A DNA stretch of 64,000 bases from Pseudisothecium myosuroides. Its lineage: Eukaryota; Streptophyta; Bryopsida; Hypnales; Lembophyllaceae. The DNA is taken from positions 16,306,001-16,370,000 of the forward strand of contig OX637297.1 in the NCBI GenBank assembly GCA_951799445.1, given 5' to 3'. Positions 33,677-45,498 of the stretch are shown piece by piece (the first letter of the stretch is position 1; every line of letters begins with the position of its first letter). The translations under genes were made by a program, and so were the position numbers. The notes under the pieces were generated by a model. That model had not been told where the DNA came from. It saw only the letters and a program-made list of their open reading frames with translations, and made no database searches.

Positions 33677-34897
33677 CATGAGATCCCACGATCTCTGTGT
33701 ATAAAGCGTGGCGAGACCTCGTAATCTTTGAATATAGAGATCTTGCGGTCTAGAAGTCGGGGGATCTCCTATCATTTCATCGTGGGATCCCACGATCGAT
33801 TGAACCTTGGTTGTGGCCTTTCTTGTGTACTTCTATGCGCCTTACTTTTCGATGACCATCATACTCTTTCATTGATCCTGTATAAGCATCGTGGGATCTC
33901 ACGATCATTTTTTTGGTTGGCGCCAGTTTCTCCTACTCGGGGGATTTCACGACCATTGTATCAAAAATTACACGATGCCGTTCTCGTGGGATCCCACGAT
34001 TGATTGATTATATGTCGGGGACTCATCAGAGTGATTCAATTTGACCCACTACTTCATTTGTATTTCTGTAGCGGTCTAGGTGATTTCTTAGGAGGATCTT
34101 GGGATACCGCAATCTCTGGTTCAAATGATTTAGCGCCAGGAGTGTCGTGGGATCCCACGATGTATTGAACGTTTGTTGGTTAATGTCTTGTAAACTTCTG
34201 CGTTGTCTTCCTGGATACATTGGCTTCTTCCCAATGGTTCTCGAATGGCCCTCGTGAGATTGCACTATCGCGTCTGGCTTTTGAACTTCTTGTTGACAGT
34301 AACTAGATTCACCTGTTCATATTGTGTTGCCGTGTGATCGTGAGAATCCATAACTGTACAAACGTTGATGCTTCTGTCCTTCATGTCGTGAGGTTGCAAG
34401 GCCATGAATACAGCGCTCTTCTGTTGATACGCCTAACTCCTTGAATCTGTGATGTACAGGTTTTCCAGATCGTTTAATCTCGTCCAAGAAATTTGACAGA
34501 ATTCACTTTGACAATGGATTCATTCTGTGGGTCTGCTGCTGACCCGATAGTTCTGTATGTGGACGGAACGCATGTAGAGAGTGAATCACAGGAGTCCACC
34601 GCTTGATGTGAATCGTAAATGAATGGTGAATAGATTAAGTTGTTTGTGCCTAGATTCGGTGAAGTTGGAGCAGGGATTGTTAAAGAAATTTGTCCCCAGG
34701 GCTAGTGGCTGGGTGTGCCCATACCTGTTGAGCCTTGGATTTACATTTTGGTGCGACCTCATTCTATCAAATTAGAATTCCAGGATTTAAAATGGTTTCC
34801 CTGTAAGAGGGGTATGAACACATTAGATGATGTTGAAGAGAATGTAGTGTTGTGGAGAGCTGACGACGTTGTTAGAGCGTCGGGGGATCCCCCCATG
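33677..34897. repeat. Palindrome ATCGTGGGATCCCACGAT, right cluster
   Basis: Copies near 33677, 33757, 33778, 33887, 33937, 33983, 34095, 34144, 34251 and 34878. Three are essentially perfect (33778, 33983, 34144). They lie in the presumed 5' region or introns of DUF7869-like copy 3. Further copies at 39911, 40193, 40857 and 40936 flank its 3' side. Confidence 0.85.
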
Positions 34898-35329
34898 GAA
34901 ACATGTCCGTTGTCGTACGTGTAATCTAGGCCTAAGTATCCTTAACACCAGAGATGTGATAAGATAACATGAAATATCGTCCCAGGGGATTCTAGTATGT
35001 TATTGCAAGCTAAGGATATCCGACTCTTTCCCCCAAAACACCCAAGCAACCCTTGTTAACTTCCTCTTTTCTTTCCGTCTTCACTATATTACGGAATTCA
35101 ATCCAGATCCGTCCCAATCCGGATTCCGGGTATGCTTCTTCTCATTCCGGATTCCAGTTCTATCCGATTCTCTGATTTCTGCTATTCAACTTTGCTGGTT
35201 TTATATACCCCTGTTTTACCTTCAGGGGGTCTACTAGTTGGTCTTTCAAGGGGTGGGAACTTACCACTTTTAAAATTCTCTCATCCTAAACAAAACACAC
35301 ACAACACAATCTAAACAAAGGGTTGTTAT

Positions 35330-35891
35330 CTCGGGGGGGGCACCTAATATTTTACTACAAACCACGTGCGAACAAGTGGTTTCTAATGAACTATAATTTC
35401 AACTTAAAATTTTGAGGGTTGCTTAATAATGACTATAGGTTTCTATTGCCAAAATTTCAAACTAAAATAATAGTTGAAATGATTTGTACAAGAGGTTGAA
35501 ATGGCCTAAAACGGCATGCTTTTCAACTCAAATATTTATAGAGATCACATTTAGATGACCATTGCATCAATACTCAACTCAAAATGAACTTTCAATAGAG
35601 AGCTATTTTTAGGAATTTTTTTTTCATTTTTAGACAATTTTTTAGGATATAATATAGGGGTGTGAAAGTTATTTTTCAGTTGTACAGTGTATCTAATTAC
35701 TTCAAAAATTTGTAACTAATTATCATTAACAAATAAAAATATCAATAATTCAAAACATAAACTTTTGAAGTAGGAAAATCTAGTCGTATTTTTTTTATTT
35801 CATTTTATTTAAATTTTAGGATATAATATAGGGGGTCCAAAGTTTTGTTCGCATGTGTTTTCTAATGGACACTCTAAGTGACCCCCCCGAG
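35330..35891. mobile_element. hAT-type MITE copy A (562 bp)
   Basis: Ends CTCGGGGGGG and its exact inverse CCCCCCCGAG, flanked by GTTGTTAT on both sides (35322-35329, 35892-35899). The equivalent site in the other LTR lacks it. An 8-bp duplication is the hAT signature. It has no coding capacity. A nearly identical copy in opposite orientation lies at 40287-40850. Confidence 0.92.
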
Positions 35892-36648
35892 GTTGTTATA
35901 GAGCAGGGAAAGTAACAATTCTCACAACTCCCCAGACAGCCTATCCAGAAAGCAAGTCACTCAGAAGTATGTCCTCTCCCTTCTACTACAATGATAGATC
36001 AAGACATCCGGAATCGACAGAGATTTGTGGGTCTAGTTTACCAGACTGATTCTATGATTGGCAGACCTTCCGGTGAGTGGGGATTTTTTGCTGGTGGTCG
36101 CTTACCTCCGCACAGAACCCTCCCTGGATTCCGGACTCGCATCCGCACCACTCCTTAGAACCGGATCACCGTTATAGAAATTTAAAGGTACCACGCACAA
36201 GTCCTTACTCACAAGTACAGCAAAATGTCCTCACAAACTTACTCGCTCCAATCAGAATTGGGCACCCAAATCCAGATTCCTCCCTTCCCGTCCTTTCTCC
36301 CACTTTGACAATTCATAAATAAATCAGAAAATTGAGCACATAGCCAGGAATCTGAATGTCCACTTGGTGGCTCAGATTAAAGAAAAGGAAAAATAAACAT
36401 AAACTAATGCACATAAAATGGGCAAGGATGGAATGAGAGGGCAACAAGCTGCCTCCACCTTTAAAACCCCTAAACAAAAAGCCAAAAAGTCATACCTAAA
36501 ATCCAGGTGACCACTCAGTGACCACCTGAAATATCCGAAAGGTTCAAAGTTAACTGCCTTAGAAATCCGGAACTAGGCCCCACACACAAAAAATCCGTTC
36601 TGGATTCAAAAGTCAAAAATCCTAACTAACTAAAAACACACTAACTAA

Positions 36649-38163
36649 CTACTTTCCTCGTTTCGCCTTCTTCGAACTGCTACTTAGGCCTGCAGATGGC
36701 TTCCTTGCCGATCTTGGTGGGGTAATCTTCATTGCAGCCTGGGTTGGAATCTTCCGCTTAATCGGCGGAGGGTCGTCATCTGAGGCTGTCTCGGATCCGG
36801 AATGTAACTCTCCCTTCTCAGAATCCTCAATCATCTCCACCCTAACTTCCTTCTCCGGCGAATCCTCCAGCTGTATCGGTGCTGTATCCCTCTTAGGCAA
36901 CACCTTTTGCATATGCGGGAAGTCGGTCGGATTGGTCCGGGCCGGATTTGCCAAGGCCCCAATCTGTTGGATTAAGTCGCTGCGTACGGAAGTTCCGGGT
37001 GTCGGAACGGAACCCTCCCTCTATACCAAGATCGACTTAATACTCCTCACATGGCCCTCCTTGGTAACCGTCTTTTGAATCCGTGTCTGGCTCGCAGGAG
37101 GTACTGGAGATGGCTGTAGAATGATCCCCAGGCCCTGCCTCTGTGGTGTCTTCAATAAGTCGACATTGGAAAGATCCGGAAAGTGAATGAAATCCAGGGG
37201 CTTATTCGAGTTGAGGTGCCCCAACAGCTGGACCATCTCCTTCAATATTCCTTCCATCCGGGCCTGGAAATCGACCAAGATAGTTACCACCTTCGACCCG
37301 GATAAGTGGCCTCCCGTACTCAGCTGGTTGCTGAAGAGTTTAGACTTCACCACGACTTCCGAGGGCTGATCCACTAACGCTGTCAAGTTTTGGACGAGTT
37401 GGAGAGCTTCCATCTCCTTCTGTCGTGCTACTGCTGAATCCGTCTCCACCCAATTTACCCGAGCTAAGAGGTCGTCCCTCTCGTTCTCCAAGTTTTGGAT
37501 TCGTTCATCCTTCTCACGCAGTAGATCCGGGTTCGATCGTCGCCAGATCTCCATCAAAATATTGTCCGGCTCCACCTTCAACTCCACAGCAATCCCTAGG
37601 ATCATATCTGACATTCCGAAGTGCAGGTGCTAAGCATCCTCCATCCATTGTTTTCCGGCTTCGAAGAATTTCGACTTTGCTTCCGGTTCTGGGGGCTGAC
37701 TGGGCTTTCCTTTCTCCGATGTCGATTGTCTGACTCGTGAGTTCAGATTGGTCGACTTCCTCCTCTTCTCCCGTTTGTCGACCAGGTCCTGCTGCTGCTC
37801 TTCTTCTCCTTCATCTTCTCCCTCTTCTTCTTCCTCTACTGAAGGATCCGACGGAATTTCGTGCGTGAGGCCGTATTTCAAGATCTCAAGCCCGGTGTTA
37901 TACGTCAACACCTCCTCGCTAGTGAGAACCTCCTACTGATGATACAGGTGGAACAAATATGGACTGAGAAGACTGTGCTTCCCCTTCGATACGTGTTCCA
38001 CCAGTTTCTTCACTACGCCTACTATCACCTTTCCCTAGTGGACTACCTTATCTTCTAAAGCCCCAAAGATAGTATTGACCACCGTAACCGTAACTCAGGC
38101 GGGCTTTTCCGGATACAGAATTGGAATTAGGAATTCCAACACCCGTCTCTGCCTAACATCCTT
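36649..38163 (-). pseudogene. Broken copy of the LTR-internal ORF
   Basis: One frame, homologous to the ORF at 2481-3965, with stops at 38035 (TGG in the other copy), 37933 (CAG in the other copy), 37630 (AAG in the other copy) and 37021. It keeps the acidic run, the coiled coil (EKDERIQNLENERDDLL) and a longer C-terminus (ending SSSSKKAKRGK) that the first copy has lost. The N-terminal part is deleted. Confidence 0.7.
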
Positions 38164-39331
38164 ACCCGTCGAGCTGCCGACCGTTCTCGGTGGAGAACAG
38201 AAAGAGGACTGTTCCTGTAATGGTTCCCCAGGGTCGTAGGCCGGAAACCTATTCCGTAGTCTAATTAAATCCGGATTTAAGATCCGTTTCTTCTTCCGGT
38301 AAAACCCGTTTTAACAGATCTAGAACTTCAGAATTTGACTATCTGGAATTTATCTGTATCTGGATCCTATTCCCTATATCTTACCAAATTTTTGAAATGT
38401 TTGACTAAGTTCTAACCAATTTCTACGTTATGTTTCTTCATTGTGAATTTTCATGCTCCCATATCTGTATATTTGTCAAAGAGCCTGGTTTGGACTTGAT
38501 GTGCATTGGAAAGACGTAGGCGGACTCCTTGTTTCCTTGGGTCGTATCATTTGTTGGAGGCCGGAGGATCATTTCCAAGACAAAACACTTGGTGAAGGTT
38601 TCGTAGGTGTGATAGTCTTTGATGTTTTTGTGGGTGACATTGAAGCCATAATGTCTCATGAGAGGTGGCCAATTTTGGAGTGCTGGTTTTCCAACAGTCG
38701 TTGGTGGAAGGAGACAATGGATCATTTTGCCGCCATTCCCGATATTGACGACCCTCTCGCTTACCTTGGAGGTAGAATGAAAGCACCATACTACTTTATA
38801 GTTCGCAAATCCAGTCTGGAATTGAAGGAATCGCAGTACTCCCGCAAAACGGCAGACGAGGAGATTCGGAAAGTCAACTCGGAGAAGTGCTGCAGACGTC
38901 TGTATTTTCACCATTATAACCATGAATTCACGTTGTTAGTAAGGTAAAAACACTACTTGAAGTTGTTTGACGAGCGCTGTGAATACAGAATTGGAGTGGG
39001 AGGACAACTACATGAAAGGTACGGGGAGCGAAAGCGGAAATACGTCACGCTACAGAGAGTTGATGTTTGTGGCAAGGCATGGTACATAATTCACGGCATC
39101 CCAAAGTCTACTTACCACAATTACATCAAGGTGTACAACGACGGCGTGATATCAGGGACGCACAGAAACAAAGGGGTTAAGCGCCTGCAGACTCGGACTG
39201 TCCAGGTCATTGGGACTATGAAAGCCATTATTGACGAGAATGCTGATCAAATGCCCCACCAAATGCGCAGCATCGAGAACGGGCAAACGGACACTCTAAA
39301 ATTCCTTCCTCTTCGAAGTACAGTCCACTGA

Positions 39332-40286
39332 GTCAGTATGATTGTTCTTCAATTAATTTTTCAGAGCTGCTTTTTGTGACATGTATATGTAAAAAAAATC
39401 TTTATGAATATATTAATATGTTTATGATTTCTATTCTTTGCATGCGGCACAGGGGCAATGACTTGATAGTAGAAGCGCGGGATGTCTTTCCTCTCATCTC
39501 CTAAAATGGATGTGATTTATGTTTGTATCCAAAACAAAATACATTGCTTGGGTCATACATGCACTCAAATGAGTCTGAATAATGCATTTCTTTTCTCTCA
39601 TAGTTAGTCACTGTTGGAGTTCTAGTCTTTTGGGTTTTGCATCTTCACAGTTATATAGCGGACAACCAAGTACGGATCTGTTTTTTGCAGTGAAAGAACC
39701 TTGATGTTCTTCACACAAATTGAAACCAATGTCATTATTTCTGATGGAATATTACGTTTACTTAGCCATTATTCATCTTCAGATGTATGTTGAACGTCTA
39801 AGCACCTATAACTCAGTGGTCTACAGTTCTTCAAATGTCACTGTGAGTACTGTGATATGCCTGTCACTTCGTCATATCCTGACTACCTTAGCTCCAGTAT
39901 GTTAGCAGTCCATCGGGGGATCTCCCAGTGAACCCCAGAACCGGTCTCCTTATTCCCAAGAGCAATTGCTCATTTGATAATTGTGAACTGATGTTTGACT
40001 TTCAAATCCACTTGTGTGTACTTTCCTTGAACTCTCGGGATAGCATATATCTTTGAAAGAATTGCTTGCATTGTGCCTTATTGTGAATCATTCTTGATGA
40101 ACTCGGATATCACTTGCACTATAGCACAAGAATCAAATTGTACCACTTCGACACCAAGATTGTCAGTGAAGGTGATTCATACTCTACACCCCTGTCAGGG
40201 GATCTCCCGATAGAATTATGTAAAGATCAGCGCTTAGTGAGGGATTAATATGGGATGGCAGCCATGTTTGCAATAAGTGGTGGTCA
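39332..40286. other. Non-coding stretch after gene copy 3
   Basis: No supported gene. It holds GGGGGATCTCCC-type palindromes at 39911 and 40193. Some of it may be intron of copy 3, but I find no later exon. Confidence 0.45.
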
Positions 40287-40850
40287 CTCGTGGGGGTCAC
40301 TTAGAGTGTCCATTAAAAAACACGTGCGAACAAAACTTTGGACCCCCTATATTATATCCTAAAATTTAAATAAAATGAAATAAAAAAAATATGACTAGAT
40401 TTTCCTACTTCAAAAGTTTATGTTTTGAATTATTGATATTTTTATTTGTTAATGATAATTAGTTACAAGTTTTTGAAGTAATTAGATACACTGTACAACT
40501 GAAAAATAACTTTCACACCCCTATATTATATCCTAAAAAATTGTCTAAAAAATGAACAAAAAATTCCTAAAAATAGCTCTCTATTGAAAGTTCATTTTGA
40601 GTTGAGTATTGATGCAATGGTCATCTAAATGTGATCTCTATAAATATTTGAGTTGAAAAACATGCCGTTTTAGGCCATTTTCAACCTCTTGTACAAATCA
40701 TTTCAACTATTATTTTAGTTTGAAATTTTGGCAATAGAAACCTATAGTCATTATTAAGCAACCCTCAAAATTTTAAGTTGAAATTATAGTTCATTAGAAA
40801 CCACTTGTTCGCACGTGGTTTGTAGTAAAATACTAGGTGCCCCCCCCGAG
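40287..40850. mobile_element. hAT-type MITE copy B (564 bp)
   Basis: Ends CTCGTGGGGG and CCCCCCCCGAG, flanked by GGTGGTCA on both sides (40279-40286, 40851-40858). It is nearly identical to copy A in inverted orientation (shared AGGCCATTTTCAACCTCTTG and similar). Two copies with different exact 8-bp duplications confirm the boundaries. Confidence 0.92.
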
Positions 40851-40858
40851 GGTGGTCA

Positions 40859-41537
40859 TTGGGGGATCTCTCGATAGGTTCTGAGACTTCAGTTGTGCTG
40901 TAAATTGGATGCCAGAACTATGGAAACCCGGTTCACAGATCTCCCAATACAATCATGTAAACTCTAGCACGGTGAGCTATGTTACAACTACACGATTTCT
41001 TTCATTTCCAAGCACATGAAGCACTCCCCAACATACTTGTGGATGCTGAATTGGATGCATGCAAAGCGTTCCTATTTTGGAAGATCTCTAGACCCATAGG
41101 AAAGTATGGGGGATTTCACCGCCTCTTTACTTCTGGAGTATTGAAAGTCCAGTAGTTAAATATGGCATATCTCTATTTAAGTACCGCTACCCTCTCCCGT
41201 ACTACTCAATGGCCCCTCTTTATTGTGGTCGGCCACTATAGTAGCGATTCTTACACTTTCTCAGCGTTGTTGGCCCCCTAGACTTTCTTGGCCAGTGATG
41301 CGTCCGGATTTAGCCACCTGCTCAACCACGCAAAATTTCTTAGCTTCTTCCGGGGAATAGTCAGCGTCATCTTCCACCCTTCATTTCTGAATTCGCTTCG
41401 GAGTCAAATCCACTTGATTAGCCTTCAAGGCTCTCAAGGCCGCATCCACTCAATTTTTTCATCCCATTAACCACTTCGTCATCAAGTGTACTGCGTACCG
41501 CATTCCCTTCGAAGCCTCCTTCCAATAGGAAGGTCCT
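40859..41537. other. Non-coding stretch
   Basis: Contains palindromes at 40857 and 40936 but no supported gene. It separates the palindrome-bearing region from the RING pseudogene. Confidence 0.45.
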
Positions 41538-44381
41538 TTAATTAGTTATTATGTCGCCAATCCTCCTATCAAATGCCGTTGCAACATCCACTAGCTGATC
41601 CCCTGTGCTTGATTCGCCATCTATTTCCACACAAGCACGCACTTTTGCAGCTTCTTCCAACTTCGACAAGAAGAGGGCCCTGCCCATCAAATCATGGTTG
41701 TACGCCTTATATTGCTCGGTGAATTCTTTAGTACGCTCCACCTCCACCCACTTGTCGTCTAGCCCTTTTTACACTTCCGGTTCTGGAAAACGAAAGAACT
41801 TTTGGTGTTGCACGCTCCAATGCCCCCCATGCTGCGACAAAACAATTCACGAGCCTCGGCATCGTCAATACTATGGGCCCGCAACTCCACTTCTCTGTTT
41901 TGGGTCATCCACATGAAGGAATCCACTAACTGGGAGGTTGCCTCATAGAGTTCATGCATCGATCAGTAACTTTGGATTCCATACCAGAGTTTTCCCGCAA
42001 TGCTTGTAATTCTGAAATTTAAATGGCCTTTGGTCAAGTGGAAGGTTCCATCTATTGTATTTGTGATCGGGGGGCATACCTTCCAGCAAACCAAACCATT
42101 TGTAGAACCTAAGGCTCAAAGGAGAATGACACTCTGGACAAACCGAGCTAAAACATGATGCTTCGACAATGCATTTGTGATGGAAAGTGTGGCAACAATG
42201 GCCCAAAGTTACGCTTCCTTCAGGACCAAAAGCCATTTGGCACACGCTACAATGACCCTTCAACATGTCACTACTTTTATCAGCACCATGCACCACTACC
42301 TTCTCATCTTTCTTGAAGTGTGCTGAGAGCGTTTCGTAAGGCATCCATCCATCCTCTGCTTCCAAGGCCCAATTGATGGGGTCATGTTTTTCATTCTTTG
42401 TATGGTTCAAACGCTCCAATATGGCATCTATGTCTCCCCAAAATGTGACTTCTGTGGAGCCCCATGGATGTTGCTCCAACACCCTCTTAAACCTCCGCAA
42501 ACAGGCCTCAACGGCAGTGCATTCTTCATCCGAATTCATTGCGATTCCGCGAAGCCCATTCATTGCTCGGGATACTAAGGAGGGTTTGTCTTGGAGTCTT
42601 TGTACCCATCCCAACCACTAAGACTCCAATCGGCTTGGAGGCCCATAGTCTTCCATGTTGAACACTCGCTTCATTCGTTCCAATTCTGCCTCAAGAAGGG
42701 CAATTTTTTTATTTGCCTCATCCAATTCTGGATTTGAAACTGGAATGTCATCCAAATCCACTATACAAATCTGCTCCTTCGCTTTGCCCTTGTTGAGAGG
42801 AAGAGAGAGTTGATCGCTTTCTTGAGTTGCCTGCGACCTTGGTAGTTCGGGCTGCAGGTCCTTTGGGCCATACAAATGATTCATATATGCACAACATCCG
42901 CAACTGGTACTAGACGTCAGAATCTCCAACTTCTGTTCCAAGACATCGCGCTCCATCCTCAATTCTTTGTTGAGAAGCTTTACTTCTATCGCTGCGTCCA
43001 GGCTTGCTTTCCTAGCATCGAGCATTGGTAACAACTCATCGATGGTGAACTTGTAGAAAGCCATTGCACCCGTCAACAGCTGTGGCGCCATGCTTGCTAA
43101 GTTGTTGGCAAAGTCCATAACAAGCAAGGAAATTCCAGCTATATGTCGAGCAGATAGTGCTAGCCTTTTAGCGGTGTCCTTAAAAAACGTACTCCCATAA
43201 TTTTTTTGTAGTGGAACAGAGCTCTCGAGGTTCTGGGTCGCTTCAAACTGGATCCGTTCGTCCTCAAATTCTTTCATCCATATTGCGCACCTATGGAAAG
43301 CTTCTACTTGCTCTGCATGGGGCATCTTATAGACAGTGTCAAGATCCCCTACGCTTTCAGTTGACAAGTGCACGTACTTCCTTCGAGTCTCAGTGCCATC
43401 TGTGGTGTGATTCACGAGCACGTTCTTGGGTTGCTCCACATTCATTTGTAACGGATGCACTTCAACCCTCGGACTCAGTATTAGGCTCTATGTCGTTGGT
43501 GAGTCACAACTGGGCGGCACATATGCTAGGCTATCTAAAACATTGCTATCTATAATACGTCCAATTGTAGCATTAGCCTTTGCAACTCGGTGCTCAACGA
43601 TCTCTTCATGTCACGTAGAACGGTCACCACATGCTTTTGGGACGTCTTCTGTGTTCGGACCACCGTTGTGCTCACCCACGTGTCTTACATGATTTGGTGT
43701 GTATAGCAAACTTGTCGAAGCAGTTACAAACACTTGTCCATCCACACCTCCCGAAGAGGCACCGTTCACAGTTGTTGGTATCTTTGTAGAACCCAACAGT
43801 ACTACATCCCTCGAGCCCTTTTGGACCTTCATGGCCGGTGTCGTAGTATATTTTAATACTATTCTTTATTCTGTTGGTTGTGCCTCGGCATTGTACAAAT
43901 CAAGAATGTCTTTTTGATTCCTTGCAAGTAGGAGTGGAAATACGGTTACCGTTGGATACGTGCTCCAGTCCACCCTCCGCTGCAATACAAGTTCTGTGTA
44001 CACCATGCACGCCATGCTATAATTTATGTACCCTTTAGACCTTGGCCTGTTCCCAAAGAAGGCCGTCTACACCTCCAGTAATCAATGCTTGAAGTGCATG
44101 TCGTTGCAAGTCCACAACTTACAAGAAAAATCAAGTGTGTGACGCTCGTGGGAATCTCGAGGCCACAACTTGTCAATATGGTACATTTTAACATATTTTT
44201 TGCATGTTGAAGATGGCCAATAATCACCCTCTTCCTCCTCCCACCCGCTCGTGGCTTTGATGTTGGGATCATCTAAAATTTCATAGTGCATCCCATTTGC
44301 GGCCCCCTTTATTTTAACCCTCTTGTTTTTTTGAACCCCTGAAGTTGTCTCCTCCATACCCACACCACCTTCAACGGCCAT
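41538..44381 (-). pseudogene. RING-H2 / coiled-coil protein, intronless, six internal stops
   Basis: From ATG 44381 to 41952 one frame of about 810 codons is open except for TGA 44082, TAG 44067, TAA 43866, TGA 43611, TAG 43488 and TAG 42618. A -1 shift near 41955 leads into two further blocks (41959-41759 and 41747-41538). N-terminus: acidic/basic, then a module with TCKKYVKMYHIDKLWPRDS and YINYSMACMVYTELVLQ, shared with the gene at 52433. Middle: helical, coiled coil (LLNKELRMERDVLEQKLEIL). C-terminal part: RING-H2 finger (about 42128-42251), CSVC ... CCHTFHHKC ... CPEC with C3H2C3 spacing, suggesting an E3 ubiquitin ligase. All six stops can come from CAA, CAG or CGA. A GC island lies about 210 bp upstream. 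Confidence 0.7.
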
Positions 44382-44589
44382 GATGGCAATTTGGATTTGT
44401 AAACACTTCAAACTCAATAATTCCCACACGCGATAAGTCTGTTCGTAAGTGAATGTGTCAATGGTTTGTCGAAATAAAAGATGAATGACCTCCTCTCTCT
44501 ACCAAGGAGGAGCAACTAGTGCATGAAGCAACAACAGCACATCCAACTTGGCCTTGTTGGAGAGAAGAAGTGAGAGAAAATGAGGCCGT

Positions 44590-44800
44590 CTGTCCTTATA
44601 GGCGTCCACCACCAAATCTAAACAGGCGCCACAGCAAATGGGCCTCGGACCTCGCGAAGCAGACCCGGACGTGCTGTTCACCAGTCGCAGCATCGGGGTC
44701 CGCTTCGGTAGCGTACGCCGACCCTGCTGTCCGCCCCTTGGCCGTCCGACCTGGCCGACCGCCTCCGCCATCCACACTGTCAACTTCTTCTCCCATTGGA
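44590..44800. repeat. GC island upstream of the RING pseudogene
   Basis: GC-rich patch with CGGACC, CCGGACG, GGCCGTCCGACC and CCGACCGCC words. Position relative to the downstream minus-strand ATG matches the other islands. Confidence 0.6.
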
Positions 44801-44996
44801 TTCCAGCAATCTCAGATTCTCTGTCGAAGACGACTTTCAATGCAAAAAGCATCGAATGTGGCAACCCACTTGTAAGAGGATAATTCCAGTTTTCTTGTAC
44901 ATTTTTCATCCACCTCGGTGAGTGCTAGATGTTGAATCCTAAATCCTAAACCATAGAACCTAAACCTAAATCTATACCCCATATCCTACACTCAAA

Positions 44997-45498
44997 TTGA
45001 TTCACTTACAATTAAAAAAATGGAGAGGGAGTGTAACCATTTGCAAAGTGATGGTCATTTTTACCATTGATAGGGGATTCAATTACGATAAAAAAAAATG
45101 GAGAGGGAGTGCAACCACGTGCAAAGTGATGGTCATTTTTATCGTTGACAGGGGATTCAATTACGATAAAAAAAAATGGGGAGGGAGTGCAACCACGTGC
45201 AAAGTGATGGGCATTTTTATCGTTGATAGGGGATTCAATTACGATAAAAAAAAATGGGGAGGGAGTGCAACCATATGCAAAGTGATGGTCATTTTTACTG
45301 TTGATAGGGATTCAATTACGATAAAAAAAATGGGGAGGGAGTGCAACCATGTGCAAAGTGATGGTCATTTTTACAGTTGATAGGGGATTGAATTACGATA
45401 AAAAAAATGGGGAGGGAGTGCAACCACGTGCAAAGTGATGGTCATTTTTATCGTTGATAGGGTATTCAATTACGATTAAAAAAAATGGGGAGGGAGTG
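44997..45498. repeat. 77-78 bp minisatellite, about 6.5 units
   Basis: Units start at about 45000, 45077, 45155, 45233, 45310, 45387 and 45464. Each contains GGGGATTCAATTACGATAAA, a GGGGAGGGAGTGCAACCA block and GCAAAGTGATGGTCATTTTT. The 78-bp units are in phase with codons, so a long plus-strand frame crosses it by chance. The array continues at 47493 beyond a solo LTR. Confidence 0.93.

Larger units (their letters stand above)
34911..38463 (-). mobile_element. Solo LTR of the gypsy element (contains a MITE)
   Basis: Starts TGTCGTACG and ends CTCCCATA, the same ends as the LTR at 1352-4436, flanked by TCCGT (34906-34910) and TCTGT (38464-38468), a 5-bp duplication with one change. Without the 562-bp MITE and its duplication it is about 2.98 kb, against 3.09 kb for the other LTR. 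About 540 bp covering the start of the internal ORF are missing. No primer site, gag or second LTR is attached, so it arose by recombination between LTRs. Confidence 0.87.
34715..39331 (+). pseudogene. DUF7869-like family copy 3, N-terminal half, split by a solo LTR
   Basis: Coding sequence at 34715-34910 (VEPWIYILVRPHSIK ... PPMETCP) continues in the same frame at 38469 once the LTR and one 5-bp duplication are removed (YICQRAWFGLDVHWKDVGG). It runs through MSHERWPILECWFSNSRWWK and CCRRLYFHHYN, breaks at TAA 38945, resumes (KHYLKLFDERCEYRIG) and ends near 39331. VDVCGKAWYIIHGIPKSTYH and the ENADQMPHQMRS block align with ISVCMRAWMHIVAVPEATFY and EADHIPHRTRT of copy 2. The C-terminal half is missing. 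A possible first exon lies at 34514 (MDSFCGSAADPIVLYVDG), unproven. The resumption across the LTR in frame is the best evidence that both sides were one exon. Confidence 0.7.

Noticed and set aside
38438..38923. Minus-strand 161-codon frame opposite gene copy 3
   Set aside because: The plus-strand frame rejoins the sequence left of the LTR and aligns with copy 2; the minus frame is its shadow.
44997..45380. 127-codon plus-strand frame in the minisatellite
   Set aside because: It arises because the 78-bp unit is a multiple of three; there is no start context and no similarity beyond the repeat.
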